Counted from the stretch's first letter, positions 18,194-26,729 are shown. The stretch is DNA of 64,000 bases from Streptomyces tubercidicus (GCF_027497495.1 NZ_CP114205.1:682001-746000), one strand, 5' to 3'. The notes: generated from the sequence alone by a model not told the origin. A program made the numbers and translations.

Positions 18194-19501
18194 ATGAATG
18201 AGACGTCTGTGTTAGCGAGCTGTCTGGCGCGATTAGCCTGGCCACCGGAGCGGTTGGCCCGTGAGATCAACAAGCGGTGCGGCAGCGGGACCATCAGCAG
18301 CAAGGCGCCGTACAACTGGCTGAAGGGCGCCTGCCCCCGGCGTCGGCTGCCGTACATCGTCGCGAAGATCCTGTCCGATCACCTCGGCGAGCCGATCGTG
18401 GTCGGGGCGTTGTGGCCCGCGCACTTCCCGTCCACGGCCCCGCCGCGGCGGCAGGTCACCGCTCGGCCGCACCTCGCGGCGCCCGTACGGCAGTCGTCCG
18501 CGCTCGATCCGCTCACCGCGTCGGTGGACTGGCTGGTGGCCGACGAAGCGCTGCCGCCGCCCTCGCGGGCGCGCGGCGAGGAGATTCCCGGGGTCGCGAT
18601 CGAGATGCTGACCGCCCGGATCCAGCAGCTGCGGCAGCTGGACGACAGCGGCAGCAGCGGGCTCGTACTGGACTGGGCGCTACAGGATCTGCAGTGGGCG
18701 GAACGGCTGGCCGCCAAGTACGCCTACGACGCGTCGACCGGACGGCAGCTGCATCGGATTCTCGCCGAACTCGGCCAGCTCACCGCCTGGTTGACGGCCG
18801 ATCAGGGGATGGATGAGCTGAGCAACTCGCGTTTTCTGGCGGCCCTGGATGCCGCACGGGCGGCCGGCGACCGGCCGCTCGCCGCGTACATCATCTCCTG
18901 TATGAGCTACCGGGCCGGCTGGGCCGGGCGGGCGGAGGAGGCGCTGCGGCTGATCCGGATCGCCCGTAAGGGGTCCGCGCAGGAGGACATGGGCATCGGC
19001 CAGGCGCTGCTGGCCACCCGCGAGGCCCGCGCCCATGCCGGCCTCGGCGATGAGGCGGCCTGTCAGCGGGCCCTGGACGAGGCGGCCGAGCTCAGCCGGG
19101 AGGGCAAGCCGTCGGCCGGGCCGCCCTGGGCATACTGGCTCACCCCCGCGGTCATGGTGGCCGACGCCGGCCGGGCCTGGCTGGAGTTGGGGCGCCCCGA
19201 GCGGGCGGAGCGGCATCTCACCCTCGGGATCGACATGCTCCGGGGCAGTCAGCCGCGCAATCTGCTGCTGCACAGCGCCTCGCTGGCCGAGGCGCGACTG
19301 TCGCGCCGCGAGCTCGACGGCGCGGCGGCGGCCGCCACGGACGCGCTGGCCCTGGCCGAGAATGTCAGCTCACAGCGCGCCCACGCGCGGCTGATGGCGC
19401 TGCGGCGGCGATTCGTGCGGTACGACAGCGCAGTGGCGCGCGACATCGTGCAACGGTCCGACGATCTGCTGGCCGCGGGCCAGACGCGGGCGGCGTGCTG
19501 A
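18194..19501 (+). CDS. HTH/TPR transcriptional regulator (NsdA-like architecture)
   Basis: 435 residues. The first 75 are an atypical HTH (WPPERLAREINKRCG, then SSKAPYNWLKGACPRRRLPYIVAKILSDHLGEP). This is the arrangement of Streptomyces regulators such as NsdA, which pair a divergent XRE-like HTH with a helical repeat body. Residues about 150-430 are TPR-like helices (GRAEEALRLIRIARKG, DEAACQRALDEAAELSREG, GRPERAERHLTLGIDML). It ends 75 bases before the MurB-like gene on the same strand, so it is the best candidate for pathway-specific control of the lanthipeptide locus. The family assignment is by layout; the target is inferred. Confidence 0.78.
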   Translation: MNETSVLASCLARLAWPPERLAREINKRCGSGTISSKAPYNWLKGACPRRRLPYIVAKILSDHLGEPIVVGALWPAHFPSTAPPRRQVTARPHLAAPVRQSSALDPLTASVDWLVADEALPPPSRARGEEIPGVAIEMLTARIQQLRQLDDSGSSGLVLDWALQDLQWAERLAAKYAYDASTGRQLHRILAELGQLTAWLTADQGMDELSNSRFLAALDAARAAGDRPLAAYIISCMSYRAGWAGRAEEALRLIRIARKGSAQEDMGIGQALLATREARAHAGLGDEAACQRALDEAAELSREGKPSAGPPWAYWLTPAVMVADAGRAWLELGRPERAERHLTLGIDMLRGSQPRNLLLHSASLAEARLSRRELDGAAAAATDALALAENVSSQRAHARLMALRRRFVRYDSAVARDIVQRSDDLLAAGQTRAAC

Positions 19502-19576
19502 GGCGTGGCCACGAAGTCCGCTCGGCCATAGCACCGCCCCTCGACATGGGAACGGCATCCAGGAGAACAGGAACAT

Positions 19577-20605
19577 ATGCGAGTCACGCACGAGGTACTG
19601 CTTGCCCCGATGACGACGCTCGGCCTCGGAGGGCCGGCCGCGGTCCTCTTCGAGCTGTTCGACCCCGCGGACTTCCCCGAGTTCGTCGCGCTGGCCGACG
19701 CCTTCCCCGCCCCGCCGGTCTGTCTCGGCGAGGGCAGCAATGTGGTGGTCAGCGATGCCGGATGCGAGGGCGCCGTGCTGCGGATGAGCACCAAGGGCGT
19801 CCGGATGACCGGCCGCGCCGACGAGGAACGGGTGCTGGTCGAGGTGCAGGCCGGTCACCTGCTCGGCGACCTGGTGGGCATCACCGTCGCCGAGGGCCTC
19901 ACGGGTATGGAGATGCTGGTGGGCATCCCGGGGACCACCGGCGCCACACCGGTCCAGAATGTCGGTGCCTACGGTCAGGAGACCGCCGACTGTCTGCTGG
20001 AGGTGACGGCCTGGGACTGGGAGTTGGGCCGTGTGGTCACCCTGGACGCGGCGGCCTGCGGGCTGGGGCACCGCACCAGCGTCTTCAAGCACTCCCGCCG
20101 GTGGACCCTGCTGACCCTGGTCTTCGCACTGCGCCGGTCCGAGCTGAGCGCGCCGGTGACCTATCGGACGGTCGCCGCCGCGCTGGACGTCCCGGTCGGG
20201 AGCCGGGTGCCCCTGGACGAGGTGACCCAGGCGGTGCTGGCGGTACGGCGGAGCAAGGGCATGGTGCTGGGATGCAGCGGCACCGATGACAGATCGGTCG
20301 GCAGTGTGTTTCTCAGCCCCGAGATCACGCCCGTACAGGCCGACGGTCTGCGGGCGCGCAACGCACCGGTGAACCGCTTCCCCGACGGCTCGACGCGGGT
20401 CAGTGCGAGCTGGCTCATCCGGCAGGCCGGTTTCGCGCTGAGTACCCCGATTGTCGAGGGCGTTCGCATGTCGTCACTGCACTACACACTGGTCGCCGAC
20501 GAGGGGGCGACGGCAGCCGGATTCACCCGGGCGATCGAGCTCGTTCAACAGGAGGTTTTGCGCCGCACCGGGGTTCGGCTCACCTCCGAACTCGACTTTC
20601 TCTGA
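19577..20605 (+). CDS. murB: MurB-like FAD-dependent UDP-N-acetylenolpyruvoylglucosamine reductase
   Basis: 342 residues. The FAD-binding domain shows LGEGSNVVVSDAGCEG and GMEMLVGIPGTTGATPVQNVGAYGQE, the MurB signature. The substrate-side domain shows RRSKGMVLG, SVGSVFLSPEI with the catalytic Ser, and SASWLIRQAGF. The C-terminal Glu is in LTSELDFL. It is catalytically complete by motif and could make UDP-MurNAc. Its position between a regulator and a lanthipeptide operon is not the usual peptidoglycan context. It may be a second MurB conferring self-protection or a recruited flavin tailoring enzyme (inference). Gap to precursor 208 bases. Confidence 0.9.
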   Translation: MRVTHEVLLAPMTTLGLGGPAAVLFELFDPADFPEFVALADAFPAPPVCLGEGSNVVVSDAGCEGAVLRMSTKGVRMTGRADEERVLVEVQAGHLLGDLVGITVAEGLTGMEMLVGIPGTTGATPVQNVGAYGQETADCLLEVTAWDWELGRVVTLDAAACGLGHRTSVFKHSRRWTLLTLVFALRRSELSAPVTYRTVAAALDVPVGSRVPLDEVTQAVLAVRRSKGMVLGCSGTDDRSVGSVFLSPEITPVQADGLRARNAPVNRFPDGSTRVSASWLIRQAGFALSTPIVEGVRMSSLHYTLVADEGATAAGFTRAIELVQQEVLRRTGVRLTSELDFL

Positions 20606-20743
20606 GTGGGGCTCCGACGGCCCTATAGAGGCGTTCAAGCGGTGCGCGGTGTGGCTGAACAGGGCCCCGGAGACGGGGAGTTGAGCCCGGGATACGTCTT
20701 GAAAGCGCTTGACGCGGATCTTGACCTCGGATGGACTATCTCG

Positions 20744-20770
20744 GTCGTTGCGGCATTGCGCCGCAACGAC
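20744..20770. promoter_or_regulatory. Perfect 10-base inverted repeat upstream of the lanthipeptide precursor
   Basis: GTCGTTGCGG (20744-20753) pairs with CCGCAACGAC (20761-20770) around a 7-base loop, 43 bases before the precursor ATG. Two TTGAC boxes lie just upstream (20709 and 20721). It could be an operator, or a leader-RNA stem if transcription begins upstream. Confidence 0.5.
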
Positions 20771-20813
20771 GGAAATACTCCGGAATTGAATTAACTTTCT
20801 TTGGAGGGGCACC

Positions 20814-20954
20814 ATGGAGAACGTCACCATCAACGTGGACGAATTCGACCTCGACCTGGACATGGAAATCCTGGAGTCGGCCACGACCGCCGTGAAGGCG
20901 CAGGACTCGAAGCTCATGACGCAGGTCTGCCCGCCCACCTCCTGGCACTGCTGA
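20814..20954 (+). CDS. Class I lanthipeptide precursor peptide (FDLDLD leader, CPPTSWHC core)
   Basis: 46 residues, below usual gene-calling limits. The leader starts MENVTINVDE and has FDLDLDMEIL at residues 11-20. This is the F-x-L-D box that recruits LanB in class I systems. The C-terminus is DSKLMTQVCPPTSWHC. The only Cys residues are 39 and 46. Thr36 and Ser43 each lie three positions before a Cys, so two identical (Ser/Thr)-x-x-Cys rings (TQVC and SWHC) joined by Pro-Pro-Thr are possible. Ser32 and Thr42 are further dehydration sites. GGAGG lies 6 bases before ATG. lanB and lanC follow directly. The leader-core boundary is unknown and no protease gene is adjacent. Confidence 0.9.
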   Translation: MENVTINVDEFDLDLDMEILESATTAVKAQDSKLMTQVCPPTSWHC

Positions 20955-20960
20955 GACACG

Positions 20961-21002
20961 GGTGCGGGGTGCTGCAGGACGTCGTCCGCGGCACCCCGCA
21001 CC
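20961..21002 (+). terminator. Strong stem-loop between precursor and lanB (attenuator)
   Basis: GGTGCGGGGTGC (20961-20972) pairs perfectly with GCACCCCGCACC (20991-21002) around an 18-base loop, 6 bases after the precursor stop. There is no U tract. Such partial terminators between a RiPP precursor and its enzymes raise precursor dose relative to enzyme. Function inferred from position and strength. Confidence 0.7.
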
Positions 21003-21050
21003 GTCGTCGGGTGAAGCGGAGTGCGGAGTCAGGAGAGCGACGAGGCGGGG

Positions 21051-24000
21051 ATGAGCGTGCGCGGTACGGGTGAGGTGGCCTTCGAGTGCGGGGAGGTGGC
21101 GCTGGTACGGGCCGCGGCTCTCCCGCTGCCCTCGGATGCGCCCACGGCAGCCCGGCAGTCCCGGCCGTCTGGCGAGGCCCCGCACGAACCCGAGGAGAGC
21201 CGACTGCGTCGGCAGATTACGGAACTCGCCGCCGAGCCACGGTTCATGGAGGCGGTGAGCCTGGCCAGCGCGAGCCTGGCGGCGGAGGTCGACCGGGTCC
21301 TCGCCGGGGAACGGCTCCGGCTCAAGTCGCTTCGCCGTATCGCCATGGCGCTGGCGAAATACCGCTCACGGATGTCCCACCGCCCCACCCCGTTCGGCCT
21401 GTTCGCCGGAGTCGGGCTCGCCGGATTCGGGACGGCGCCCGTACGGGAGCCCATCGGCGGCAGGCGCGGTGTGACCCGGCCGGACGCGGCCTGGCTGGAC
21501 GGCGTACTGGAGACGCTGCGCACCGTCCCCGCCGTACTGGAGCGTTCACGGCTCACGGCCAACAACCTGCACACCGTGCGGGACGGCCGGCTGGTGCTCG
21601 TCGATCACCATGACCCCACCGGGGAGCGGCAGTTGGCGGGATCCGTGCGCCACACCCGGGTGGTCCGGCACCTCCTGGCGGCCGCGGCGCGCCCCACGCC
21701 CTTTCCCCGGCTGGTGGAGGAGGCGAAGCGACAGTTCCCGCAGGCGCCCGGCGGGGCGGTCGAAGGCAGCATCGCGCAGCTCGTCCGCGGCCACTTCCTG
21801 CTGACCGACCTGACGCCGCCACCCGACTGCACCACTCCCCTCGATCACTTACGCGACCGGGTGCACGGGGTCGACCACCCCACCGCTCATGAACTGCGCG
21901 CAATACACGGGGAGTTGGGGTCACTGGACGCCACGCCGCCCGGCGACCGGCGGGCCCGGCTGACCGCGGTCTCCGCGCGGATGCGGGCGCTGCGACCGGC
22001 CGCCGATGTCCTCCAGACCGACCTGTCCCTGGACGTACGGCTGACCCTGCCGCATGAGGTGGCCCGCGAGGCGGCGCGTGCCGCGACGGTGCTGTGGCGG
22101 ACCTCCCCCGTCCACCGCGGCAATCCGCAGCTGCGCGACTACCACCTGGCGTTCCTCGAACGGTATGGCACCGAGCGGGCGGTGCCGGTCCTGGAACTGC
22201 TCGACGACGCCCGTGGGCTGGGGCTGCCCCGCGCCTACCGGCAGCCCGGAGCCATGCCCTCCCCCGAGGCCGGGGCGGCGCGCGACCGGGTCCTCGGTGA
22301 GCTGCTGCTGGACGCGGCCCGTCGTGGCGCGCGGGAAGTGGTGCTCGACGAGGAGACCGTACGCGCCCTGGAACCGGAGGGGCGCGGGCCGGCTCCCCTG
22401 AGCATGGAGGTGGTGGCCGAGCTGGTGGCGCCCGGCTGGGACGCCCTGTGTACGGGGGACTTCGATCTGGTGCTCGCGCCGCAGGCGGTGTCGCCGCTGG
22501 CCGGGGCGATGTTCAGCCGGTTCGCGCCGGTGCTCGGCGGGGCGGGCGCGCGGATTCAGGAGCTTGCGCGGCATGCGGAGCGGAGCGCACCGGACGGCGA
22601 GATCCCTGCCTGTGTCGCCTACCGGCCCAGGGTGGCGCGTTCCGCCAATGTCTCCGCCGTCCCGCAGTGGCTCTCCCATCGCCTCCCCCTGGGCGTCGGC
22701 CCTGCCACGACGGAGACGGCGCACGATCTGCGCCTGGAGACCCTCGCGGTCCACGCGGATCCGGACGGCCTCCGGCTCATCGACGGACCGACCGGCCGCA
22801 GAGTGCGCCCGCTGTCGTACTCGATGCTCAACCCGGGCAACGGCCATCTTCCGTACGTGGCACGGTTCCTGCTGGAACTCGGGCAGGAGGGGCGGTCCTT
22901 CTGCGCGGGGTGGAGCTGGGGACGCTGGGCGTCGGCTCCCGCGCTGCCACGGGTGCGCCACGGCCGGACCGTGCTCTCCCCGGCGCGCTGGCTGCCGGAC
23001 CGGGCCCTGCGCGCCGCGGCCGTTCAAGGGGACGCGGAGTGGGGCGAGCGGGTCGGGCAGTGGCGGCGGCGCTGGGACGTCCCCCGGCGGGTGCTGCTCA
23101 CCAAGGCCGATCACCGCGTCGCGGTCGACCTCGACGATCCGCTGGATCTGCTGGTGCTCCGCGACGAGGTGCGGCGGGCGGGCGACTTGACGCTGATGGA
23201 GCGGTTCGGGGGCCGGGCGGAGCGGCAGTGGTTCCGGGGCCCCGAGGGTCCCCATGCCGCCGAGTTCGTCTTTCCCGTCTTCGCCCGGCCCCCCGGCCGG
23301 AGCACCGCCCACGCCACCGGGCGGGCCCGCCCGGTGGCGGCGGCGCCGGTCCCGCTCCTGACGGACGGCCCGGACAGCGGCCGCGACGCGCGCACGCACC
23401 TGCCCGGCGGCGATTGGCTCTACGCCAAGCTCTATGTGCCCCCGGCACGCCAGCCGGAGGTACTGGCCCGTCACCTGGGCGCCCTGACCGATCCCGAGCT
23501 GCTCCGTCGAGCGGGCGCCGACCTCTGGTTCTTCCTCCGTTACGAGGACCCGGCACCGCACATCCGGTTGCGCTTCCACGGCAAGCCGGACTCCCTGTGG
23601 CCGGTGCTGCTTCCCGAGCTCCACTCCTGGGCGCGGGCACGGTCGGCGGCCGGGCTCCTCGGGCAGCTGGTCCTGGACAGCTACGAGCCCGAGATCGAGC
23701 GATACGGCGGACCGGCCGCCCTCGGCCACGCCGAACGCGTCTTCCACGCCGACAGCGAATCCGTGGTCACGCTGCTGGCCATGGCCCCCGACCAGCTCGG
23801 CGATCCGTCACTGCCCGCCGCCCTGGGCATCCTCGACATCCTCACCCGCCTCGGCACCCCGGACGAGGCACTCGGCTGGCTCAGCAGCCCGTCGGTACTG
23901 GAGCACCGGGGAGAGGTCCCACGGGCCCGGAAGCAGGAGGTCGCCGCGCTGCTCGACGCGCACGCCCGGCCCCGGCCGCCGGCCGCCGCGGACGGCTGGG

Positions 24001-24221
24001 GCGTGGGGTGGAGCACCCGTGGCCCGGCGCTGGCCGGACTGCACGAGGTGCTGTCCGCCGGTGGCGCGGACCGTGACCGGACGGGCCGGATCGCCCTGAG
24101 CCTGGCCCATATGCACTGCAACCGGCTGCTCGGCCCGCGGCCCGAACAGGAACGGGCGGCGCGGGTGACGGCCCGTGAGGCGCTGGCGCTATGGCTCGGC
24201 CGGAGGCGGAACAACCAATGA
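21051..24221 (+). CDS. LanB lantibiotic dehydratase (class I, full length)
   Basis: 1056 residues. In class I lanthipeptide synthesis this enzyme uses glutamyl-tRNA to dehydrate core Ser/Thr. The N-terminal glutamylation domain shows KYRSRMSHRPTPFGLFAG at residues 103-120, matching the NisB R-x-TPFGLFAG motif, and continues to about residue 700. The glutamate-elimination domain (thiopeptide-type SpaB_C) begins near residue 785 with DWLYAKLYVPP, then RAGADLWFFLRYEDPAPHIRLRF and DSYEPEIERYGGPAAL. Both halves are present, unlike split thiopeptide LanBs. The ATG at 21051 follows GAGGCGGGG; a GTG at 21021 would add 10 residues. The stop overlaps lanC by ATGA. Confidence 0.95.
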   Translation: MSVRGTGEVAFECGEVALVRAAALPLPSDAPTAARQSRPSGEAPHEPEESRLRRQITELAAEPRFMEAVSLASASLAAEVDRVLAGERLRLKSLRRIAMALAKYRSRMSHRPTPFGLFAGVGLAGFGTAPVREPIGGRRGVTRPDAAWLDGVLETLRTVPAVLERSRLTANNLHTVRDGRLVLVDHHDPTGERQLAGSVRHTRVVRHLLAAAARPTPFPRLVEEAKRQFPQAPGGAVEGSIAQLVRGHFLLTDLTPPPDCTTPLDHLRDRVHGVDHPTAHELRAIHGELGSLDATPPGDRRARLTAVSARMRALRPAADVLQTDLSLDVRLTLPHEVAREAARAATVLWRTSPVHRGNPQLRDYHLAFLERYGTERAVPVLELLDDARGLGLPRAYRQPGAMPSPEAGAARDRVLGELLLDAARRGAREVVLDEETVRALEPEGRGPAPLSMEVVAELVAPGWDALCTGDFDLVLAPQAVSPLAGAMFSRFAPVLGGAGARIQELARHAERSAPDGEIPACVAYRPRVARSANVSAVPQWLSHRLPLGVGPATTETAHDLRLETLAVHADPDGLRLIDGPTGRRVRPLSYSMLNPGNGHLPYVARFLLELGQEGRSFCAGWSWGRWASAPALPRVRHGRTVLSPARWLPDRALRAAAVQGDAEWGERVGQWRRRWDVPRRVLLTKADHRVAVDLDDPLDLLVLRDEVRRAGDLTLMERFGGRAERQWFRGPEGPHAAEFVFPVFARPPGRSTAHATGRARPVAAAPVPLLTDGPDSGRDARTHLPGGDWLYAKLYVPPARQPEVLARHLGALTDPELLRRAGADLWFFLRYEDPAPHIRLRFHGKPDSLWPVLLPELHSWARARSAAGLLGQLVLDSYEPEIERYGGPAALGHAERVFHADSESVVTLLAMAPDQLGDPSLPAALGILDILTRLGTPDEALGWLSSPSVLEHRGEVPRARKQEVAALLDAHARPRPPAAADGWGVGWSTRGPALAGLHEVLSAGGADRDRTGRIALSLAHMHCNRLLGPRPEQERAARVTAREALALWLGRRRNNQ

Positions 24222-25606
24222 CCGCACCGCTCGCACTGTGCGACGCGGCGTCGGACCTCGCCTACCGCGTCGCCGATCTGCTCAGCTCACCGGAGCGGGT
24301 GGCCGCCACCGCCCGGCAGGCGTTGGCCGCACTGCCGCCGGAACTGCTGCAACCCGCCTGGCAGCCCGCATCGCTGCTGATGGGGCACCCCGGCATCGCG
24401 CTGCTGCACATCCGGTGCGCCCGGAACGACGCCCGCTATGCGGCGGTCGGGCACGCCCATCTCACCGCGGCCGTCGCGGCAACCGCCGCCGCCGGCCCGT
24501 CCATGGTCGGCGATCTACTCCTGCCCGCCCAACTGCACGCCGACGCGCACGGCGGCTATACCCGGCTGCTGGCACGCAGCGCCGAGGTGCACGCCGGATA
24601 CGTCCGGGCCCATGTCGCCCGGCTGGTGGCACGGCGGCAGGACCATGGCCCGGGGCTGGCGGCCGACGACTACGACGTGACCTCCGGCCTGGCGGGTGAA
24701 GGCCGCGGCCTCCTGCAGGCGGCCGACCGGGGCGACGAGCGGTGCGCAGAGGCGCTCCGCGAGGTCCTGGACTTCCTGGTCGGCATGGCACACCCCGTCC
24801 GGTCCCCCACGGCAGAAGGAGTCCAGGTGCCGGGGTGGTGGTGCGCCCCCGACCGGTACCTCGTCCCCCGCGACCGCGATACGTACCCGAACGGCGACCT
24901 CAACGTCGGTGCCGCCCACGGGATTTGCGGCCCCCTCGCCCTGCTGTCGCTGGCGCACCGCTCCGGACACCGGGTGCCGGGGATGACGGATGCCCTCCGC
25001 CGCATGGCCGACTGGGTGGTGAGCGTGGGGTACTCCGACGGCACGGGGATGCGGTGGCCCGGCCGGGTCGCCGCGTCGGAGGCGGCCGGGGCGCCGTCCC
25101 GGCCGTCCGCCCGGGGAGCGGGGGCGAGGTCCCGGCCGGGATGGTGTTACGGGACGTCCGGGATCGCCTGGGCCCTGTATCTGGCCGGGCGGGCGCTCGG
25201 TGACCACCGGCTGACGTCCCTGGCCGAGGACGCGATCGGCGGCCTGCTGCGCCGCCCACTCGATGCCGCCGTATCCACCGACCCGGGCTTCTGCCATGGC
25301 CGTGCGGGCATCCTGCACACCATCAACCGCATGGCCGCCGCCACGGGGCGCACCGATTGGTGGACGGCGGCGGACGCTCTCGCCCGGGAACTGGTGGCGG
25401 AGTACGACGCCGGAACTCCCTTTGGCTACCGGCAAGTTGTGCCACCCTCACCGCTGTCGGGACCCGCACCTCACCGGGTGCACAACCCCGGCCTCCTGGA
25501 CGGCGCCGCCGGGATCGCACTCGTACTGGCTGACTACGCCGATGCCCGCCGGGGAGCCGCCGTCGATGAGGTGAGCGGGTGGGACGCGGCGGTCTTGATG
25601 GGCTGA
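24218..25606 (+). CDS. LanC-type lanthionine synthetase (cyclase)
   Basis: 462 residues of the alpha-toroid LanC family, which adds Cys thiols to dehydrated residues to form (methyl)lanthionine rings. The zinc ligands are present: C310 in WCYGTSG and C359-H360 in FCHGRAG. The catalytic His234 lies in NVGAAHGICG. A Pro/Ala/Arg-rich insert at about residues 287-305 (AAGAPSRPSARGAGARSRPG) precedes the first zinc Cys. ATG at 24218 overlaps the LanB stop (ATGA) with GGAGG upstream. Cyclisation of the two core Cys is its expected job. No LanD, LanT or LanP gene follows. Confidence 0.95.
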   Translation: MTAPLALCDAASDLAYRVADLLSSPERVAATARQALAALPPELLQPAWQPASLLMGHPGIALLHIRCARNDARYAAVGHAHLTAAVAATAAAGPSMVGDLLLPAQLHADAHGGYTRLLARSAEVHAGYVRAHVARLVARRQDHGPGLAADDYDVTSGLAGEGRGLLQAADRGDERCAEALREVLDFLVGMAHPVRSPTAEGVQVPGWWCAPDRYLVPRDRDTYPNGDLNVGAAHGICGPLALLSLAHRSGHRVPGMTDALRRMADWVVSVGYSDGTGMRWPGRVAASEAAGAPSRPSARGAGARSRPGWCYGTSGIAWALYLAGRALGDHRLTSLAEDAIGGLLRRPLDAAVSTDPGFCHGRAGILHTINRMAAATGRTDWWTAADALARELVAEYDAGTPFGYRQVVPPSPLSGPAPHRVHNPGLLDGAAGIALVLADYADARRGAAVDEVSGWDAAVLMG

Positions 25607-25746
25607 GGCGGGGCGTCCGGCGGCTCAGATCCTTTGCCTCGCGGGGCTGCTGCGGGCGTTCACCGGACGGCTGACGCGGCCGTTCCTCGCGCGGGGCGCA
25701 CCGACTCGGGTCTGGTGCGAGAGTGGCCCAGGAGTAGCGGTGGTTT

Positions 25747-26562
25747 TCAGGGGCTGATGGCGTGTTCGATGAACTGGCCGCAGTCATGGAAGCCCAAGCG
25801 TCGGTAGACGGGTAGGCCGTCCGCAGAGGCTTGCAGGACGGCGGTCCGATGGCCGTGGTCACGTGCGGTGCCCAAAGCAGCGAGGGTGATGGCGCCGCCA
25901 TAGCCGCGTCGGCGATGGGTGGCCAGCGTGGCGATGTTGTAGATCCCGGCGAGTCCCGCATGAAGGAAGATCTCCGCCGAGCAGACCGGCTGGTTGTTCA
26001 CGTAGCCGACCAGGTAGCGGGCCGGGCAGTCGTCGGCGAGCGCCCGCTCTGCGGCCAGGGCGAAGAAGTGCTGGACGGTTGCGGCGGGCGGATCCCAGTT
26101 CGCGGCCAGGACCGTGGCGTAGTCGGCGAGGCCCTCGCGAGTCGTCACGGGGCGGATATCGAGCCCGGCGGGGTTCTCCGGCGGTGTGGCCTCGTCCAGG
26201 GGCGCCCACATGGCCACCTCCCGTTCGGACGTCTCAAGGCCGACGGTGGTCAGGCGGGCGGAGAGATCCCACGGGGTCGAGGCAGGGCCGACCCACCACG
26301 AGAACGGGCGATGCCTGGCGGCCAGCGTCCGGACAGTGTCGGCGATGCGCGCGTCGGCAGTGTCCGAGCTGAAGCGGGCCATGGCGACGATGTTGAAGGT
26401 GTCGTCGTCGATACCGCTGTCAGCGACCAGAAGGTCATCCGCGTCGGCAACGGTCATACCCGCAATGTGCCGATGCAGGTGACAGGCGTGCTCGGCCAGG
26501 TTCCGCTCCATCCGGGTCAGCAGATCCGCATGGTCCGAAGCCGGATGTCTTATCTCACCCAT
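25747..26562 (-). CDS. GNAT-family N-acetyltransferase
   Basis: 271 residues. The C-terminal half is a GNAT domain with the acetyl-CoA loop [17 protein letters not shown] and the final strand [16 protein letters not shown]. The N-terminal half (about residues 30-140) is a second, degenerate acetyltransferase-like domain: [14 protein letters not shown], then [20 protein letters not shown]. This is a tandem arrangement common in actinobacteria. ATG at 26562; an upstream frame to 26646 lacks support. It converges on lanC, so it is not part of the lanthipeptide operon. A tailoring or resistance role cannot be excluded. Confidence 0.88.
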   Translation of the reverse strand: MGEIRHPASDHADLLTRMERNLAEHACHLHRHIAGMTVADADDLLVADSGIDDDTFNIVAMARFSSDTADARIADTVRTLAARHRPFSWWVGPASTPWDLSARLTTVGLETSEREVAMWAPLDEATPPENPAGLDIRPVTTREGLADYATVLAANWDPPAATVQHFFALAAERALADDCPARYLVGYVNNQPVCSAEIFLHAGLAGIYNIATLATHRRRGYGGAITLAALGTARDHGHRTAVLQASADGLPVYRRLGFHDCGQFIEHAISP

Positions 26563-26636
26563 GGTGGTTGATTCCACCACGTGGGAGTCGGGGCGGTCTC
26601 TTGATTTGGCGCTCGGCCCGGCACCCGTGATGGCGG

Positions 26637-26729
26637 TTACCACCACTCGTTGAGCGCGGCGACCAGTACCGTCGCCTCGTAGCGGACGGCAAACCTGTCG
26701 TACCGGGTCGCGACTGCCCGGTGCCTCTT
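26637..26729 (-). pseudogene. IS5-family transposase, C-terminal remnant
   Basis: The minus strand reads [20 protein letters not shown] and then [10 protein letters not shown] before a stop. This is the characteristic end of Streptomyces IS5-family DDE transposases (R-Y-D-x-x-A-x-x-Y at the C-terminus). Only about 30 codons survive. The homology ends at 26730, where simple GC-rich repeats begin. It marks an old, mostly deleted insertion sequence. Confidence 0.7.

Noticed and set aside
20606..20794. 62-codon frame between murB and the precursor, considered as a second peptide precursor
   Set aside because: No ribosome site or leader motif, no Cys; it overlaps the dyad and likely promoter region.
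21921..23747. 608-codon minus-strand frame inside lanB
   Set aside because: Shadow of the LanB reading frame; lanB carries recognisable motifs across the whole span.
25747..26562. GNAT gene as a lanthipeptide tailoring enzyme
   Set aside because: It is convergent to lanC, has a tandem GNAT layout common in unrelated contexts, and the predicted core has no Lys or free amine other than the N-terminus. Not excluded, but unsupported.
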